Part shown: piece by piece, positions 11,432 through 24,004 of the stretch
How the letters are laid out: each line of letters opens with the position of its first letter
Position numbering within the stretch: the first letter of the stretch is position 1
NCBI GenBank assembly: GCA_027186245.1
Contig: CP114481.1
Location: forward strand, 3,642,501 to 3,706,500
Reading direction: 5' to 3'
Origin: Coriaria nepalensis
Taxonomy: Eukaryota > Streptophyta > Magnoliopsida > Cucurbitales > Coriariaceae
Length of the DNA stretch: 64,000 nt
Position numbers and translations under genes: made by a program
Notes under the pieces: generated by a model
What the model was told of the DNA's origin: nothing
Database searches by the model: none
Seen by the model: the letters and a program-made list of their open reading frames with translations, nothing else

Positions 11432-12570
11432 GAATGAAAATTGATAGATCATAAAACATATAATTTTGAAATTAAAACATTTTTTACTTGGTGATAGTTT
11501 TCAACGGATCGAAATCCGCATAGGATCAATAAGTATCATACTTTGAACCTTCCATTGTGAAAATTTATTGACTTTATTGGTTGATCAGTAGACGCGATGT
11601 CCTTGAACTATTCTGCCGTTTATGTAAATGATAACATACTTCACACATGAGTCTTTCCTAATATAATTGAGTATTTATTGTTATGTTCATTTTAGCTTTG
11701 AAGATTTTCCTGGTTTTGCAAGAGTTGAAAATAGTTAAGCCCACGTTAATTCCCATATAAGCGGCCCCACTTCTCTCTCACATAAGTGATTCTTAATTAA
11801 GAGTAATTCATTTTACTTTGCTCGGATTTTCAACGCCTACGAATCATTAAAAACATAGTTTATCTTTTATCTTACGGGCATCACTATTTCGTCATAAGAA
11901 TGGATAGAAGGAGAACCCTCACAGTGATCTAATTAAGTCTTTATATAACTAGATTATCTCTTTGAACCTAGATCTTGGGATCTCCAGTTCACTAGGTTTG
12001 GTTTCCGTTATATTGACTTATTCTTTCATGGGCTTTAGTTCCATTCTTCTTGATGATTTTTCAACTAATTTACTATTTACATTTTACTAAAGCTTTTCCA
12101 GATAGCTTTCTTAAAGTTTTAATATTCATCTTCTAATAAGAAAATTTCAGACTATAAGATTTTATGTCCTAGCTCTTTTTTTAAGTTGAGATTTTATCCA
12201 ACTTTTATTCATTTTCTTGTTATTGAGTGTGATAAACTATAGGGTCCATTTAATCTTGGTTCATTTTGAATCTTCTCGTAAATATATGTTTAAGGATAAC
12301 ATATAATTTCTTATGGATTAAACCAAGAAGTTTGGCATTCATTTTAAACAATAACCTTGTTTCTTTTTTTATGTAAAAGTTTAGTATATGATCCATGTTA
12401 ATTATTCTACGCATAGAATCATAATCAACATATTCTAATCTACCATGCTATAGATTATAAAAACACTAGCAACTAATAAAATAGTTAGCTTTATTTTCTC
12501 GAAGGATCATTACATTTCATTTAACATATAAGCTCATTAACAAACTTTCCCCACTTATAGACAATATAAA
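11432..12570 (-). other. Noncoding interior of the copia derivative
   Basis: No domain is visible in any frame between the gag remnant and the PPT. The stretch is less AT-monotonous than the surrounding DNA. I believe related plant copia derivatives carry a similar noncoding block before the 3' LTR, but that is recollection, not a search. Confidence 0.5.
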
Positions 12571-13146
12571 CTAAGCGAAGAGATCAAGGCCTGAGACTTC
12601 TTGAGTAATATATTTCACTATATTTGCTTCTTGGCTTGATTTCTTCTTTGGGAGTCCATAATCCGAAGCTTTGTGATCCATCTTGTCACAGTTGAAGCAT
12701 TTCCCTTGAAACTTGGTTTGCTTCTTTGAGACTATTTCTTTCGGTCTTTTTGGAACTCTAACCATATTCCACAACATTAACCTTTACCTTATGTTGAATA
12801 ACCCCTTTCTCGATATTCATCTCATTTTACTTATGCCTAAGGTAGTTCTTGAAATTCTTTCATCTAAGTAGAAGCTTCTCAATAATAGCAACTACTTGGA
12901 AAGTTTCACTTAAAGTCATCCCCTCGGCATGAATCTCATGTAAAATTACTTGAAGTTCTTGAACTTGACTGATTACATTATTGGAATCCATCATTTTTTA
13001 GTCAATGAACAGGCCCACAATAGCCTTTTTGGAACCAATATCTTCGGTCTTATATTTATGGTATGAGGCATTCCATAGCTCCTTCATCATTTTCTTTGTA
13101 TTATACATAAAGTACAAATAATCGATCAAACTGTTAATCATATATG
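12571..13146 (-). pseudogene. Copia gag remnant (UBN2/zinc-knuckle type)
   Basis: Reading the minus strand through stops and shifts gives a typical Ty1/copia gag: [55 protein letters not shown], then a zinc knuckle with FQGKCFNCDKMDHKASD. The knuckle's last Cys is replaced by Tyr (DYGLPKKK), and several stops interrupt the frame. The protein would package RNA in a virus-like particle; this copy cannot make it. Confidence 0.88.
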
Positions 13147-13929
13147 TGAGATGCGGTTTTCGAGAATGTGAGATGCCAGTTTTGAAATGTCATTTTATAG
13201 AATAGAGATGTTGATCTAGAGAATCAGAGATGTCGGTCAGTTTGAGCATAACGAAATCAATTCTTAAGTTATCAATCCTTAAGTCAATTAACATATGCTA
13301 GTTTTCATGAGTCCTTAAGTCTAGGATATTATGTTATAGTATAATATCGTGATATAACATAATAGTATATTAAAACTGTACATATATTAGTATAATAAGG
13401 ATTATATAATAACTGCCTAACTCAGTTAAGGAAGAAAGGACGTGGGCTTCCCAGCTCACCTTTTTCTATCCAATCGTTGAAGATAAGTCTAGATGAATAA
13501 ATATTTAATGTAGGTATGTCAGTCACCACCTATAAAAAAATCTAGAAGTGCTTGTTGTCAGCTTCTAAAGTAGGAAAGACAATTCCCTCTTAATTCCAAT
13601 ATTGTGCTAGTTAGAAAGTTACTAACCATTTTGTTTGTTCATACAAAAAAAAATTGTGTGAAGCTCAGAAGTTCTTTCTCCTTCAATAATCTGGAATCTT
13701 AAAAAGTGAAAATCAAGAATCGGACACAGAAGATAGTACCAGCTGAACGTTATTGCTGGTAAGAATTCTCTATTTTTAAGCTTGAAGATTGTTAGTTATT
13801 GATGATAGGTTGAGGATAAGGGTAGAATTTGTAAAGTATAAAATATAAGATGAAATTAAGGTTCATGCATCTTATTAAGTAAACAATGTCTGAATAGGTT
13901 AAGGTTTAGATGCAAGGTGGATGCCTGTA
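13147..13929. other. Intergenic DNA, possible LTR fragment
   Basis: 13147-13260 holds degenerate GAGATGTCGG-like repeats, reminiscent of the GAGATGC units near 55.3 kb. 13500-13700 looks LTR-like: a TATA-like CCTATAAAAAAATC followed by a leader, but I found no partner copy or PBS. Confidence 0.35.
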
Positions 13930-14145
13930 ACTTCTAAAGGGTTGACAACTTTAAGAGGCAAATGGTCAATGGGGTCGATGCTCTAAATAGGCAAAGGGTC
14001 GACGGGGTCAACATCATCAATATATGAAAAGGTTGACGAGGTCGATGCCTCGATGGGTCGACGCCCTTGACGCCCATAATAGGTGAATTACTCAAGGGGT
14101 TGATGGGGTTGACGAGGTTGATAGGGTCTACGGGTCGAAGTTGGC
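13930..14145. repeat. Degenerate GGTCGA-rich minisatellite
   Basis: The motif GGGTCGA or GGTTGA with short A/T spacers recurs about a dozen times, for example GGGTCGACGGGGTCAAC and TCGATGGGTCGACG. The spacing is irregular, so it is an old or low-order array. Confidence 0.65.
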
Positions 14146-17100
14146 TATAACAATAATTGAAACCTTAATTTAAGCTATTTAAAAAGAGGATTAGAACTCG
14201 AGGGTGAAGAGTAATTTAATTATTTTAGTTAATTAAATTACCTTAGACATTCCTAATGATTGTATTGTCCATTTTTGCATGTTTTGATACTTAGAACAAT
14301 CGAAGGCGCACCATTCCACTCCATTTAGAGTTTGAACCATGTAGGAGCCAACATAGACTATAAGTGAGTGGTACTTAGAGCATGTTGGTTTTCAATGGAT
14401 TTAAGTATAGTAAAGGGTGCTTATATGATTTCATGGCATTTTTCATGATTGTTATTATATATATATTGATTTTATAAATATCTTTGAATTGAAATGATGA
14501 TTCCGATGAATATATGTTATGTTTGCTGCATTTATGAAAATGCTATTAGAATTAGCCTTTTGAAATGCCATAGTTTTAGAAATACCCGATCAACTACTCT
14601 TAGGTTATAATTTCTTCTTTTATGGTTGTGTTTGGCGTTACATGACGAGAAAGGATCTAGTCTTATAGAAACTATAAACTAGGGAAATAGGGGTTTACAA
14701 TATAGTAGTTCAAGGAGATTAAGTCTAACATAATGATATATAGTTTATAAGGGCAAAGTATGACTAGAGAGAGAGGGGGACAGTGATTTAAAGATAATTT
14801 AGGAAGGGAATTCTAAAGTGTGGTAAGTTAGAGGGACTAAATCTATTTGTTAGACAAAAATTTTCGTTTGGCCAAAAAAAAAAGTAAACAAAAGATATGC
14901 TTGGCCATGTAATTCAAAAATCATTTTTGCATATATGATTAGGAAAATCACATTTAGCATCCGACCAAGCGAAATTTTGTATCATAATAATTAAAATTTC
15001 AGTTATCAAAATACAGTTTTCAGTGATTAAAATTCCAAAATCTGAGAACCGAATTAGTAATTTTTAGTATTTTTAATCCAAATTTTTTAGGTTTTGAAAT
15101 ACTAAATCCATCATTCTGTGATTGAAAAATGCAAAATTTTCAGTGTTTTCTAATTCGTCCTTCTTATCCTTCCCTTGTCATCACCTTTTCTCGATTCATT
15201 ATCTGCGATTGAAAAATGCTATGAAGATCATAAGGAGATCCAGTCTCAAAGCCTGAAGCTCTAAAGCTCCTTTTACTCTATATGTGTTCTAAATGGAAGA
15301 ATCAAAAACCCTAGAAGCCCCTTCTTATTCTCTATGATCTTCTTTTGTGAATTGTTATTCTCTATGATCTTCTTTTGTGAATTGCTATTTTTCTATCCTA
15401 GAAGAAAGTATAGAGCGCGAGCATGTCAGTAATAAAAAGTATTTTGAAAATAAAAAGATAGTAGTTGAAATTGTGATAAATAAAGTGTTGATAAATTAAA
15501 AACAATAAAATAAAATGCAAAAAAATTAAAGGCAATGTAAAAATAAAGTGCATTAAAATAAAGAATAATATAAACAAAATTGCATTAAATTAAACAACAA
15601 GATAAATTAAAGATATTGTATTAAAATGAAGACATGTATCACAATGGCAATTAATGTGACTTGAAATTAAAAGACGAAAGAAGAAGGACATAATGTTAAT
15701 GGGTTACACTAATCTTAGTTTCTAAATCTAGTGAGTGCCGAATGAAATAATAAATTTCATTTTTGGGCTGACACAACGTTTGAACTTCAAGAATGCTCGG
15801 TGAATTGCGCAAGCAAAAAGCATATGGTGTAATAAAATAATCCATTGGATGACTGTTTTCTAGTCTTTGGACTGAGAGAACATGAAAATAAACCGGTGTT
15901 TGGTTATTTGGTGGCCGTTGTTTTGTAATTTCTTCTTTGGGGGCGGGTCCTATTTATAGGCGGAAGTGGGATCCCTTTTTCTTGCCAATCAAGACTTCAT
16001 TCTTTGCTTGCAAGTTTGCCAATTTGAGGAATAAGGGAATTAATTACTGAATAACCCTAAGAAATTAACTTTTGTCTCCAAAATATTATCCAACATCCCC
16101 TATTTTTTTGCTAAGTCTGTAGAATAAGTCAAACTTCACTTTCCATTTGCAGAGAAATACTTCGCTTTTGATGAGATGCTCCTAGACTCAGTCAAAGTTC
16201 CTTCTAAAGTTACTGAAATGTTGTTTAATCAGGTAAAATATTTTCCGATTTTTTTTGGAAAGTCCCTCAAAAGATAAAAAAAATCACTAAAAAATAATAT
16301 AAACAAAAGTCGTCACATGGCCAATCAGGCCGTGCGGCTACTGCTCGACCACCCTCTAGCCGCCCAGTCTCATGGTAGGGGGGGAGGAGGAGGTCAAATT
16401 TAGCTAGTTTTGACCTATTTCGACTCTTTCTTAATTGATTTATTCAATTTCTTTTTAACATTTTCCTTCAACATATGCCACATGTCAAAATATTAATTTT
16501 GGATCAACACCTTTTTGTTCTCTCTAATCTTTTTTGATTTCCCTTATGTTTGGTTTGCGATAAAATATGAGGAAAGTTCATAATTACCTATTAGTTTCCT
16601 TTTATATGAAATTGTTAATATTAAAAATGTAAAATTTAACTTAGTAGGACATTTCAGTTATAATTTACTTTCTCAGCTATCACTTGGTGCATCAACGTGT
16701 GACTAGTGATTGTGATTTAGTTTTGTTTCTGAAGTATATGTGTGGGTTTTTTAGGAGATTCTATTGAAGTATAATTCACCTTTGGGATCTTTACCTCCAA
16801 CTCGAGGTTTTAGAATTGAAGAAGAAAAAAGAGATCTTCCCGAGAAGAAGATGATGAATGGTGCAAGCTTGGGAATTCGAATGAAGGGATTTAATTACCT
16901 TCTAACCTGCACAAAGGCAAAACACTAAGTATAGCTTAAAGGCAAAAAAGCACATTCCATAACTAGTGGATTGCTGATGTCATTTAGCGGCATGAAGAAC
17001 CGTTCTGATACTCTTAGCTACATATATGTGCCACTAAAAATTGGGCAACATATTGGCCAATTATGCCGCTAAAACTTTGCAACAACTATGCCACAAAGTA

Positions 17101-17579
17101 GTGCCATTAAGTTTGTCATTATTGCATCACTAGTTTCCCAACAATATTTATAAAAACAAAATTATCTTGCCAATAATTTTTACTACTCATTTAAAGGTAA
17201 TTCTCTGAACTTTCATAACAACAATTTCAAAACCAATAGTTCAGTAAATAAATTTCAAGTACATTTTCAAAATCCAAATTATTATTACCAAAACAAGTAA
17301 TAAACTAAGTGCATATATATTACAAATACAATTCCATCATAACCAAAATCCATAATATCACTTCAAGATTTCATAGTAATTGTTGAAGTACAAAAAACCA
17401 AGTACAAGTCAAGTGCCAAGTTAAGTTTTAGGATATCTACATTTACATAAGTAGCATCATTGCAGACCTGAAACAAGATGACCAAAACAACCAAACAAAA
17501 AGAAATGATTAATTCGAGAAAAAGAAAACACTTCATTTATTTTCTCCTTAGTTCTTTCCTAATAGTTTAACACTCATTT
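14146..17579. other. Intergenic DNA without recognisable genes
   Basis: Mostly AT-rich. Notable details are a perfect 30-bp tandem duplication at 15325-15384, a GC-rich island around 16310-16390 with a short G run, and GCGGCA/GCCGCTAAAA sequences at 16980-17110 that resemble CACTA-type subterminal repeats. No transposase domain was seen. Confidence 0.5.
15325..15384. repeat. 30-bp perfect tandem duplication
   Basis: Two identical head-to-tail copies, each starting TTATTCTCTATGATC and ending TGTGAATTG, with no coding context. Confidence 0.9.
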
Positions 17580-18227
17580 ATTTTCTCCTTAGCTAACAAT
17601 CTAACACTCTCATTTAATCTATTATAAAATTCAAATAAGATATGATATAATTTAAAATAGATAAGATTTTATTTTAAATTAGATTTGAAAAAATTTGACA
17701 AAATCAAAGATATCATTAAAGATGATGATATGATTTAAAGTATATAAAATTCTATTTTAAATTAGATTTGAAAAGGTTTGACCTTATCAAAGATATCACT
17801 AAAAGATATCTTATGATTACCTTATCATTTAATATTATGATTGAATTATCAATTCAATTAATTTAAAATATTTAAATTAAAAATAATATTAAATAGAAAA
17901 CCTAACAAAATCTTATAAATACATCATATTCTAATTATTTCAATGAGATCCAAAAAGAAATAGAGAGGTTTTTCACAAGAGAAAAAGAAATTGAAAACAT
18001 AGTCATCTATACGTACCCTCACACGTTCTAGTATGTTGAGGATCGACCTGGAAGATCGTGATATGAGTTTCGACGATCAATTTATGTAAGCTAAGATATG
18101 ATCTCTTCGTATAGATGTAAGATTAATTTATATATATATATAAATGATCACTAAAAGTTTTCGAAATTTTTGTTGTTATATACTGTGACGAACAATCACT
18201 TCCGTTATGAATTTTAAACTCATTTTC
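17580..18227 (+). mobile_element. LTR-like dispersed repeat, family B, plus copy
   Basis: It aligns with the reverse complement of 60184-61060. Shared blocks include TAGATTTGAAAAG-TTTGAC, ATCAAAGATATCA, AAATACATC-ATTCTA, AGGATCGACCTGGAAGAT, TATAGAT and the end TTTTCCAACA. It has an AT-rich first half, a TATA-like CTTATAAATACA at about 17910, and a CCAACA end, as expected for U3-R-U5 of an LTR. I see no PBS or internal genes next to it. The 5' limit is approximate. Confidence 0.65.
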
Positions 18228-18235
18228 CAACACTT

Positions 18236-18776
18236 TGATCTTACCCTTAAAGTTAAACCTTTTATATTGAACCTTAAAGGTTAAACATTTCTATTAAACT
18301 CTAATTCTTTCATCTTTCATTGTGAACCCTTAAAGTTAAACCTTTTATATTAAACTTTAAATGTTAAACCTTTCTATTAAACATTAATTATCTTATCTTT
18401 CATCTTGAACCTTTAAGGTTAAACCTTCCATATTAAACTTTAAAGGTCTTTCTACTAAACCATAATTCTCTCGTCTTTCATCTTTAACCCTAAAAATTAA
18501 TCATTTCTATTAAATCTTTATTCTTATATTTTTCAGCTTGAACCCTTAAGGTTAAACCTTTCATATTGAACTCTAAATATTAATCTTTTCTATTAAACCC
18601 TAATTCTCCTTTCATCTTGAACCCTTAAGGTTAAACCCTTCACATTGAACTCTAAGGGTTAATCCTTTCTATTAAACCCTAATTCTCTCATCTTTCATCT
18701 TGAACCATAAAGGTCAAACATTTCATATTAAACCCTAAAAGTTAAATCTTTCTATTAAACCATAATTCTTCTGTCT
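18236..18776. repeat. Tandem array, units of about 55-83 bp
   Basis: About seven units built from shorter subrepeats of the type AACCCTTAAGGTTAAACC, with TTTCTATTAAACCCTAATTC and TCATCTTTCATCTTG. Shorter units lack one subrepeat. There is no coding content. Confidence 0.85.
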
Positions 18777-18940
18777 TTCAAGTGTTTGTCCACTATACCT
18801 GATTTCTCGATGACTCCTCTTTAAAGATTCATCCAACAATCAAGTTTAGATGACAAACTTTCAAGTCTTTGTCCACTAAGCCTGATTGCTTAAGGGCTTC
18901 TCTTTAAGCACCCATCAAACTGTTATATCGATGAAAGAAA
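18775..18940. repeat. Two-copy tandem repeat, 83-bp period
   Basis: CTTTCAAGTSTTTGTCCACT begins at 18775 and again at 18858, each followed by a related CTGATT and CTCTTTAA segment. It directly follows the previous array but has a different sequence. Confidence 0.8.
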
Positions 18941-21288
18941 TGTAAAAAAAAATCCTAATTCATCACCAAAATTATAAGAAAAGTAATCATAAAAATGAGT
19001 AAGTCAATAAATAAACACTAAGCCATATAAGAAAACTAATCATAAAAATTTGCATAATTATCATGATAATTCTTATTATTCAGTACACGACTACAACGAT
19101 CATCATGACAATTCTTTTTATTCGGAATCCACTTCATGTATAGGGAAGATTTTTCATCTTTAGATTGCATGTGATACAAAAATCCCTTTACAGTTTCATT
19201 ATTAATTATATATAGCGAGGAAGATAATATTTTACTCTATAACTTGTACAACAGTTGCAAGCTGAATTCATTATGATTTACGTTGAAAGAATTATAGATA
19301 ATTTCTAATAGCTGAGTATACGTTAAGTTACATTTAATCAAAGCTCCAGTTGATCCATGCGTGATATTTTAATGTCAATACAATGAATTCTCTTTCTCAT
19401 TCGGGTTCACATTCTCCTTCTATTCACCAACAAAGTATATCATTACAAAAAGATTTTCATTTCTGTAGAAGGAAAGAAACAAAAGGAAATCAGTATTCTT
19501 GGTAACAAAGATTAAAGAAATTAATTAAATATGGATGCTTGATGGTTCGAAGATTTCAGTAATACTTGATTGCTCGAGGATTTATATCCCTTGAGCCATC
19601 GAGCAATCGAACATAAAAACAACCTTTGTTTCTTCAAGTTTCTAGATTTTCCGATTTCCATATTTCCACATTTGCGCATTGCAAAACAAATCAAAAGGAG
19701 AATATAAACAAAACAAAAAGAATGCAAACCAAAAATGTTTTGATTATCTATCAAGCGATCAAAAAAAAATCAAGTACAAAAACTTGAAATTTACTGAAAT
19801 AGTTTATCTATCTCCAACCTCATAATTTTTTATTACGACGCTTGCAAACAAATCGAATCGACGAAGTGGATGGTAAAATTGATTAGAAATGAGGAAAAAC
19901 GGATGACAAATTGATCGATTTGGTTCAAAATACCTTCAATTGCATTTAGGGCGTTTGGAAGCAAGGTTACCGTTATGTAGTCGTTTCACATTCTTTTTTT
20001 TTTTTTATGTTTCAGTATGTTTTTTGTTTTGAGGGTATTTTAGTAATTTCAGTCTTTTAATTTTTTTTTTTTATAAATGGTAAAATAAAGAGATGACCAT
20101 TATATCAATAGAAAAAAAAATTGGATTTATTTTTCAGAAATACATTTAGTCGGACCGGTCCGAAAATTAATAACAAGTTAATATAAATAAAGTCAAAGAT
20201 CATAATATTATTTAGACTACAAATGTATCTCTAACTTTTTTTTATTGAATATTTGGACTGATTTTTATGGTAGTTATATTTTTCTACATTAACAAGATTA
20301 ATTATTCATAATATATAATACTTACATATAAAATATATTATTAAAAAAAAAAAAAAAAAAAACCGGTCTATTGGGATTTCTCGCTCTTTTACATTTTTCC
20401 TATTAACTATTACATCCTAAATTTATTAATCCTTCCGGTCTTACATTATCTCGGTCAATCCGCCTCATCCCACACGATAACGATTAAGTGGGACGGGATA
20501 AAACCCATTCCAGATTTCATTGTGACAATGTCTCAAACCGTCTATTGGTCATCTCTTCTTACTCGGTAAAAACCTATCACGACGGTTCTCAACCTGTCGC
20601 AATCCTTCTATTAGACATCTCTACAATTTTATCTCTACAGGTTGTCCCAACCGTCGTGCAGACACCCGTTTGAATCCCTTATCCAACTCATCGGAACCGC
20701 CTGATTTGAAGTCAGGCAAATCGCATGTTTTTTCGTTTTTTCATGGTTTACAGTTTTTCAAGATTTTTTTTCCTTACCATAATAAAATTTTGATTTAAAT
20801 GTCAAGTGTTATGAAAATGATTTTGGACTAAATGTCACATATATTTCTATAAACTTCTAAGTACATTTAATCGCAGTAAGCATTAAATCTGATGAAAAAA
20901 ACAAACAAGAAAATATTGAAGAGAAAAGTTTTAATTTCCAGAAGTTTTTATTTTTTTTCAAAAATCTTAATTATCTACTATAAATATTATAGTTTCAATG
21001 TTTCATCTATTTTTTTCTTTGTAGATATTAATTATTTTTTATTAGGTTAAATAATTAATAACTTTTCTTTTAAGAAAATTACCGATGAATTTATCTGATA
21101 ATCACATATTTCTCTTGCCAATCTCTAATTAATGACGTTAACGTTTTCATCCAGTAAAGTTGACATTTTTATATTTTAAAAAATAAGATATGAAAATGAA
21201 TTATATAATATTAAAATAAAAATAAATAAATAAAATCAAAGATGGTAGGTCAATCCTCAAGGCTGATTCCATTCACGTGATTGTCGGA
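18941..21288. other. Intergenic AT-rich DNA
   Basis: Contains long poly(T)/poly(A) runs (near 19995, 20055 and 20343) and a GC-balanced patch at 20440-20720. No gene, tRNA or transposase domain was recognised. Confidence 0.55.
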
Positions 21289-21293
21289 AATTA

Positions 21294-22408
21294 TGTTGGA
21301 AAATTAGCATATCAACATGTTATGTTTATGCTTGATTTTGAGTGAGGCTCACTTCGTGTAAACGAAAGGTCAAAGCTGATTCGGATTTTTATCCGTGATA
21401 GCTTCGAATCGGTATATGGTACGCTCAAAATGATTAATGAGTGAATAAGAAATTGAATCTCAAAGTGCAACCATTGGAATGGTTTGAAGGAGGAAAAATG
21501 AAGGAGAAATTTTATCCCACATTGGAAAGGAGAACGAGTGTGAAAGTGTTTATATAGAATTACACATTTGTTAATGGGTAATAAAATATAAGCTAGAATA
21601 CTCTCTCTTACACACTCCTACAGGGAGGTGCAAATTCGGACCGGATCGGGCTTAGCTCATGTGCACCTACACCTTGGCGAGCCGAATGTTGGCCCGAAAA
21701 TGACCCGATTTGCCTTTGAGCTTTTTTTGTTTTTCTCCCGGATATTTTTTTTTCCTTCTTCTATAGAAGATGAAAGGTTTGATGATGAAAGGTTGAAGAT
21801 GAAATGATGAAATTTAATTCCATCATATTTAAACCTGAATTAAACCCAAATTAATTCACATTCCCCTCATGAGCCTATAAATTGATATATTCCTCCTATT
21901 TGAAAACACACAATCAGAAATGAATTTTCTCATCCCTCTAATTTCCTTCCTCCCTCTAGAGTTCTAAGTTTCTAGTGTGATAGAGTTCGAGCTACTGTTT
22001 GAGTTTGCCGAGAATAGTTCAGTGGTGTGTCGTTACTATTCATCTCTGTTGTATCCTGGGAGACAGACGTCGTTCAACCTTCTACACCGACGTGAGGGAA
22101 AGAATCTGTTTTAAGGAAACTATTGCATAGTAGGCCTCAGTTTGATTCTATGTTGCTATTCTGTTCTATTTTTCATATTATATTTTGTTTATTTTACTAT
22201 TTTTTTATTTTTTTCCAGATTCTATTCTATTCTATTTTTATATATTATATTTTATTCTATTTTTTACAGATTATGTTATGTTCTATTTTACTATTCCATT
22301 TTGTTTCTTACAAATTCTGTTTTACATATACTATTTTATTTTATAGCATCATTGTTTTCGTAGTTACTGTTTACTGTATTTTGTTTATTGTATATACAAT
22401 TTCCTACA
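21294..22408 (+). mobile_element. Solo copia-type LTR, family A, with perfect target duplication
   Basis: Starts TGTTGGAAAATTAGC and ends TTCCTACA. It is flanked on both sides by AATTA (21289-21293 and 22409-22413), a 5-bp target site duplication. A TATA-like GTTTATATAGAA lies at about 21549. The U5-like part has CAGACGTCGTTCAACC and a T-rich tail. Because there is no internal region and the duplication is intact, it arose by recombination between the two LTRs of a full element. The open frame at 22123-22539 crosses the LTR end and is not a gene. Confidence 0.9.
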
Positions 22409-22413
22409 AATTA

Positions 22414-24004
22414 TACTCCTGGAGTACCTTAAAAGACCTCCGACCTGAATATATCTTAGGATTTGCAAGTTTAGTTGCTATCGGATTGGCGATTATCTTG
22501 GGCGATCAATCATGGGATATAGTTCGAGCAGATCCATAAGTTACTTGTGCACTCCTACTTTATACATCATTTTAAGTTTACTGATAATCTATTAAACTTA
22601 TTTTTAATCCATGTCTTTTTGGTTCTCTATGGTAATTAAAACAGATTGTATTAGATTCAAAATAGATTTAAAATTAAATTCAAAGTGAACTTAATAATAC
22701 GACGACATGTCAAAGTAGGAGAGGGCTTGTAAGTCCTTGTATAGTTTAATTTTTACAAATTTGTTTGTGTTTTTTGATCAATTTTTTTGTTTATGTATAG
22801 TCCAAATGAGACTTTTTGATATTTCTAATAATTTTCAGACCACCCGCAATAATGAGATCTTGCAACGTCATTAAAAAAAAAAAAACTCATTTATTATTCA
22901 TGCAACTTAATCTTTCATTATTTCCACTTTTCTCCACTATTACTTTACTATTATTTTTTTAATTCAATTTTTCTTTTTTAAGGAAAAAAATAGAGAAAAA
23001 TAAAACCAAATCCAATCCAGTTTCTTGGGAAAAAAAATCAAAATAATTCAATTTTTACAAAAAAAAATTATTGAAACAATCCTATTTTTGTATGAGATTT
23101 CCATATCAAATAAAGTCATTGTGAAAAACATGATTGGATTGATTTAGTTCATAGTGACGAAGAACATAATCGATCAATCTGGTTCATTTTCTTCATGAGG
23201 AAGACAAACCAAACTCTTGAGAGGAAAAAAAACCAGAATGGAACCCAAGATCCGGGTTCATGTTTTTGGTTTCGAGCATGAATTAGACCTCCATTGATCC
23301 ATAGCATCTAGCCTCTTTTTTTTTTGGTTAATTGTTCGAGTTCATTCTTAACGAAGAAGATAAACCGAATTGACCCAATTTAGTTCTTTGTAAGGAAGAA
23401 TAAAATCAATTTGATCGGATTTCTCACGAATACTCGATTCAATTTGGATATTTCTTTAAAAAATCAAATCGTTTGATTGATTTTTCTCGTAAAAAATAAA
23501 AATATTTGGATCCATTTTTCTCTGAAATATCAAATCGGGGTTTTTTTTTCCCCCCGATTTTTTTCATTTTTCAAAAGTAGAAAAGAAAAGAAAATTTAGA
23601 TTTAAAAGAAAATAATAAAAGATTTGAGATGAAATAATAATACTTTTTTTTAATGATGTAGCATGCATGTTAATATGTCATGTCAATTCTAGTGGTCTTT
23701 TTTGTTTATAGGGATTAAAAAGTTTTATTTAAACTACACAAATTAAAATGTTGATTAGAGACTATACATGGACAAATTTATAAAAACTAAATTATATATG
23801 AACTAAATAATGAATTAACCATAACTTTAAATATAAAATTTAAAAAAAAAAAATTCTAAAGGAGAGAATCTAATTTGGTAAGTTTTGAGGATTATCTCTA
23901 GTTTTGTTCAAACTCGAAGGGAAATTACGTCCAACTATTAAAAGTTCAAACAAAGAAGACAGATTTAGTTTACTTTGTACTAATGAAATCAACACCCTTC
24001 GAGT
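22414..24004. other. Intergenic DNA, no gene seen
   Basis: AT-rich, with homopolymer runs around 22873 and 23538-23560. A loosely repeated GATC/AACC-rich patch occupies 23140-23530. No domain was recognised. Confidence 0.55.

Larger units (their letters stand above)
10655..13146 (-). mobile_element. Truncated copia-type retroelement: gag remnant, noncoding 3' region, PPT and 3' LTR
   Basis: Reading on the minus strand: a gag remnant at 13146-12571, a long region without domains at 12570-11432, a polypurine tract AAATGGGGGAT at 11431-11421, then an LTR beginning TGTTGGAAAATTTT at 11420. No protease, integrase or RT domain lies between gag and LTR, so this is a gag-only derivative of the TR-GAG sort or an internally deleted copy. 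No 5' LTR is seen; gag homology stops abruptly near 13146. Confidence 0.82.

Noticed and set aside
16980..17110. Possible CACTA transposon end (GCGGCA/GCCGCTAAAA motifs)
   Set aside because: No CACTA tip, inverted partner or transposase could be found, so it was only mentioned within the intergenic description.
22123..22539. 138-codon plus-strand frame rich in Phe, Ile and Tyr, looking like a membrane protein
   Set aside because: It is the T-rich U5 end of the solo LTR and crosses the LTR boundary and target duplication at 22408-22413; composition explains the hydrophobicity.
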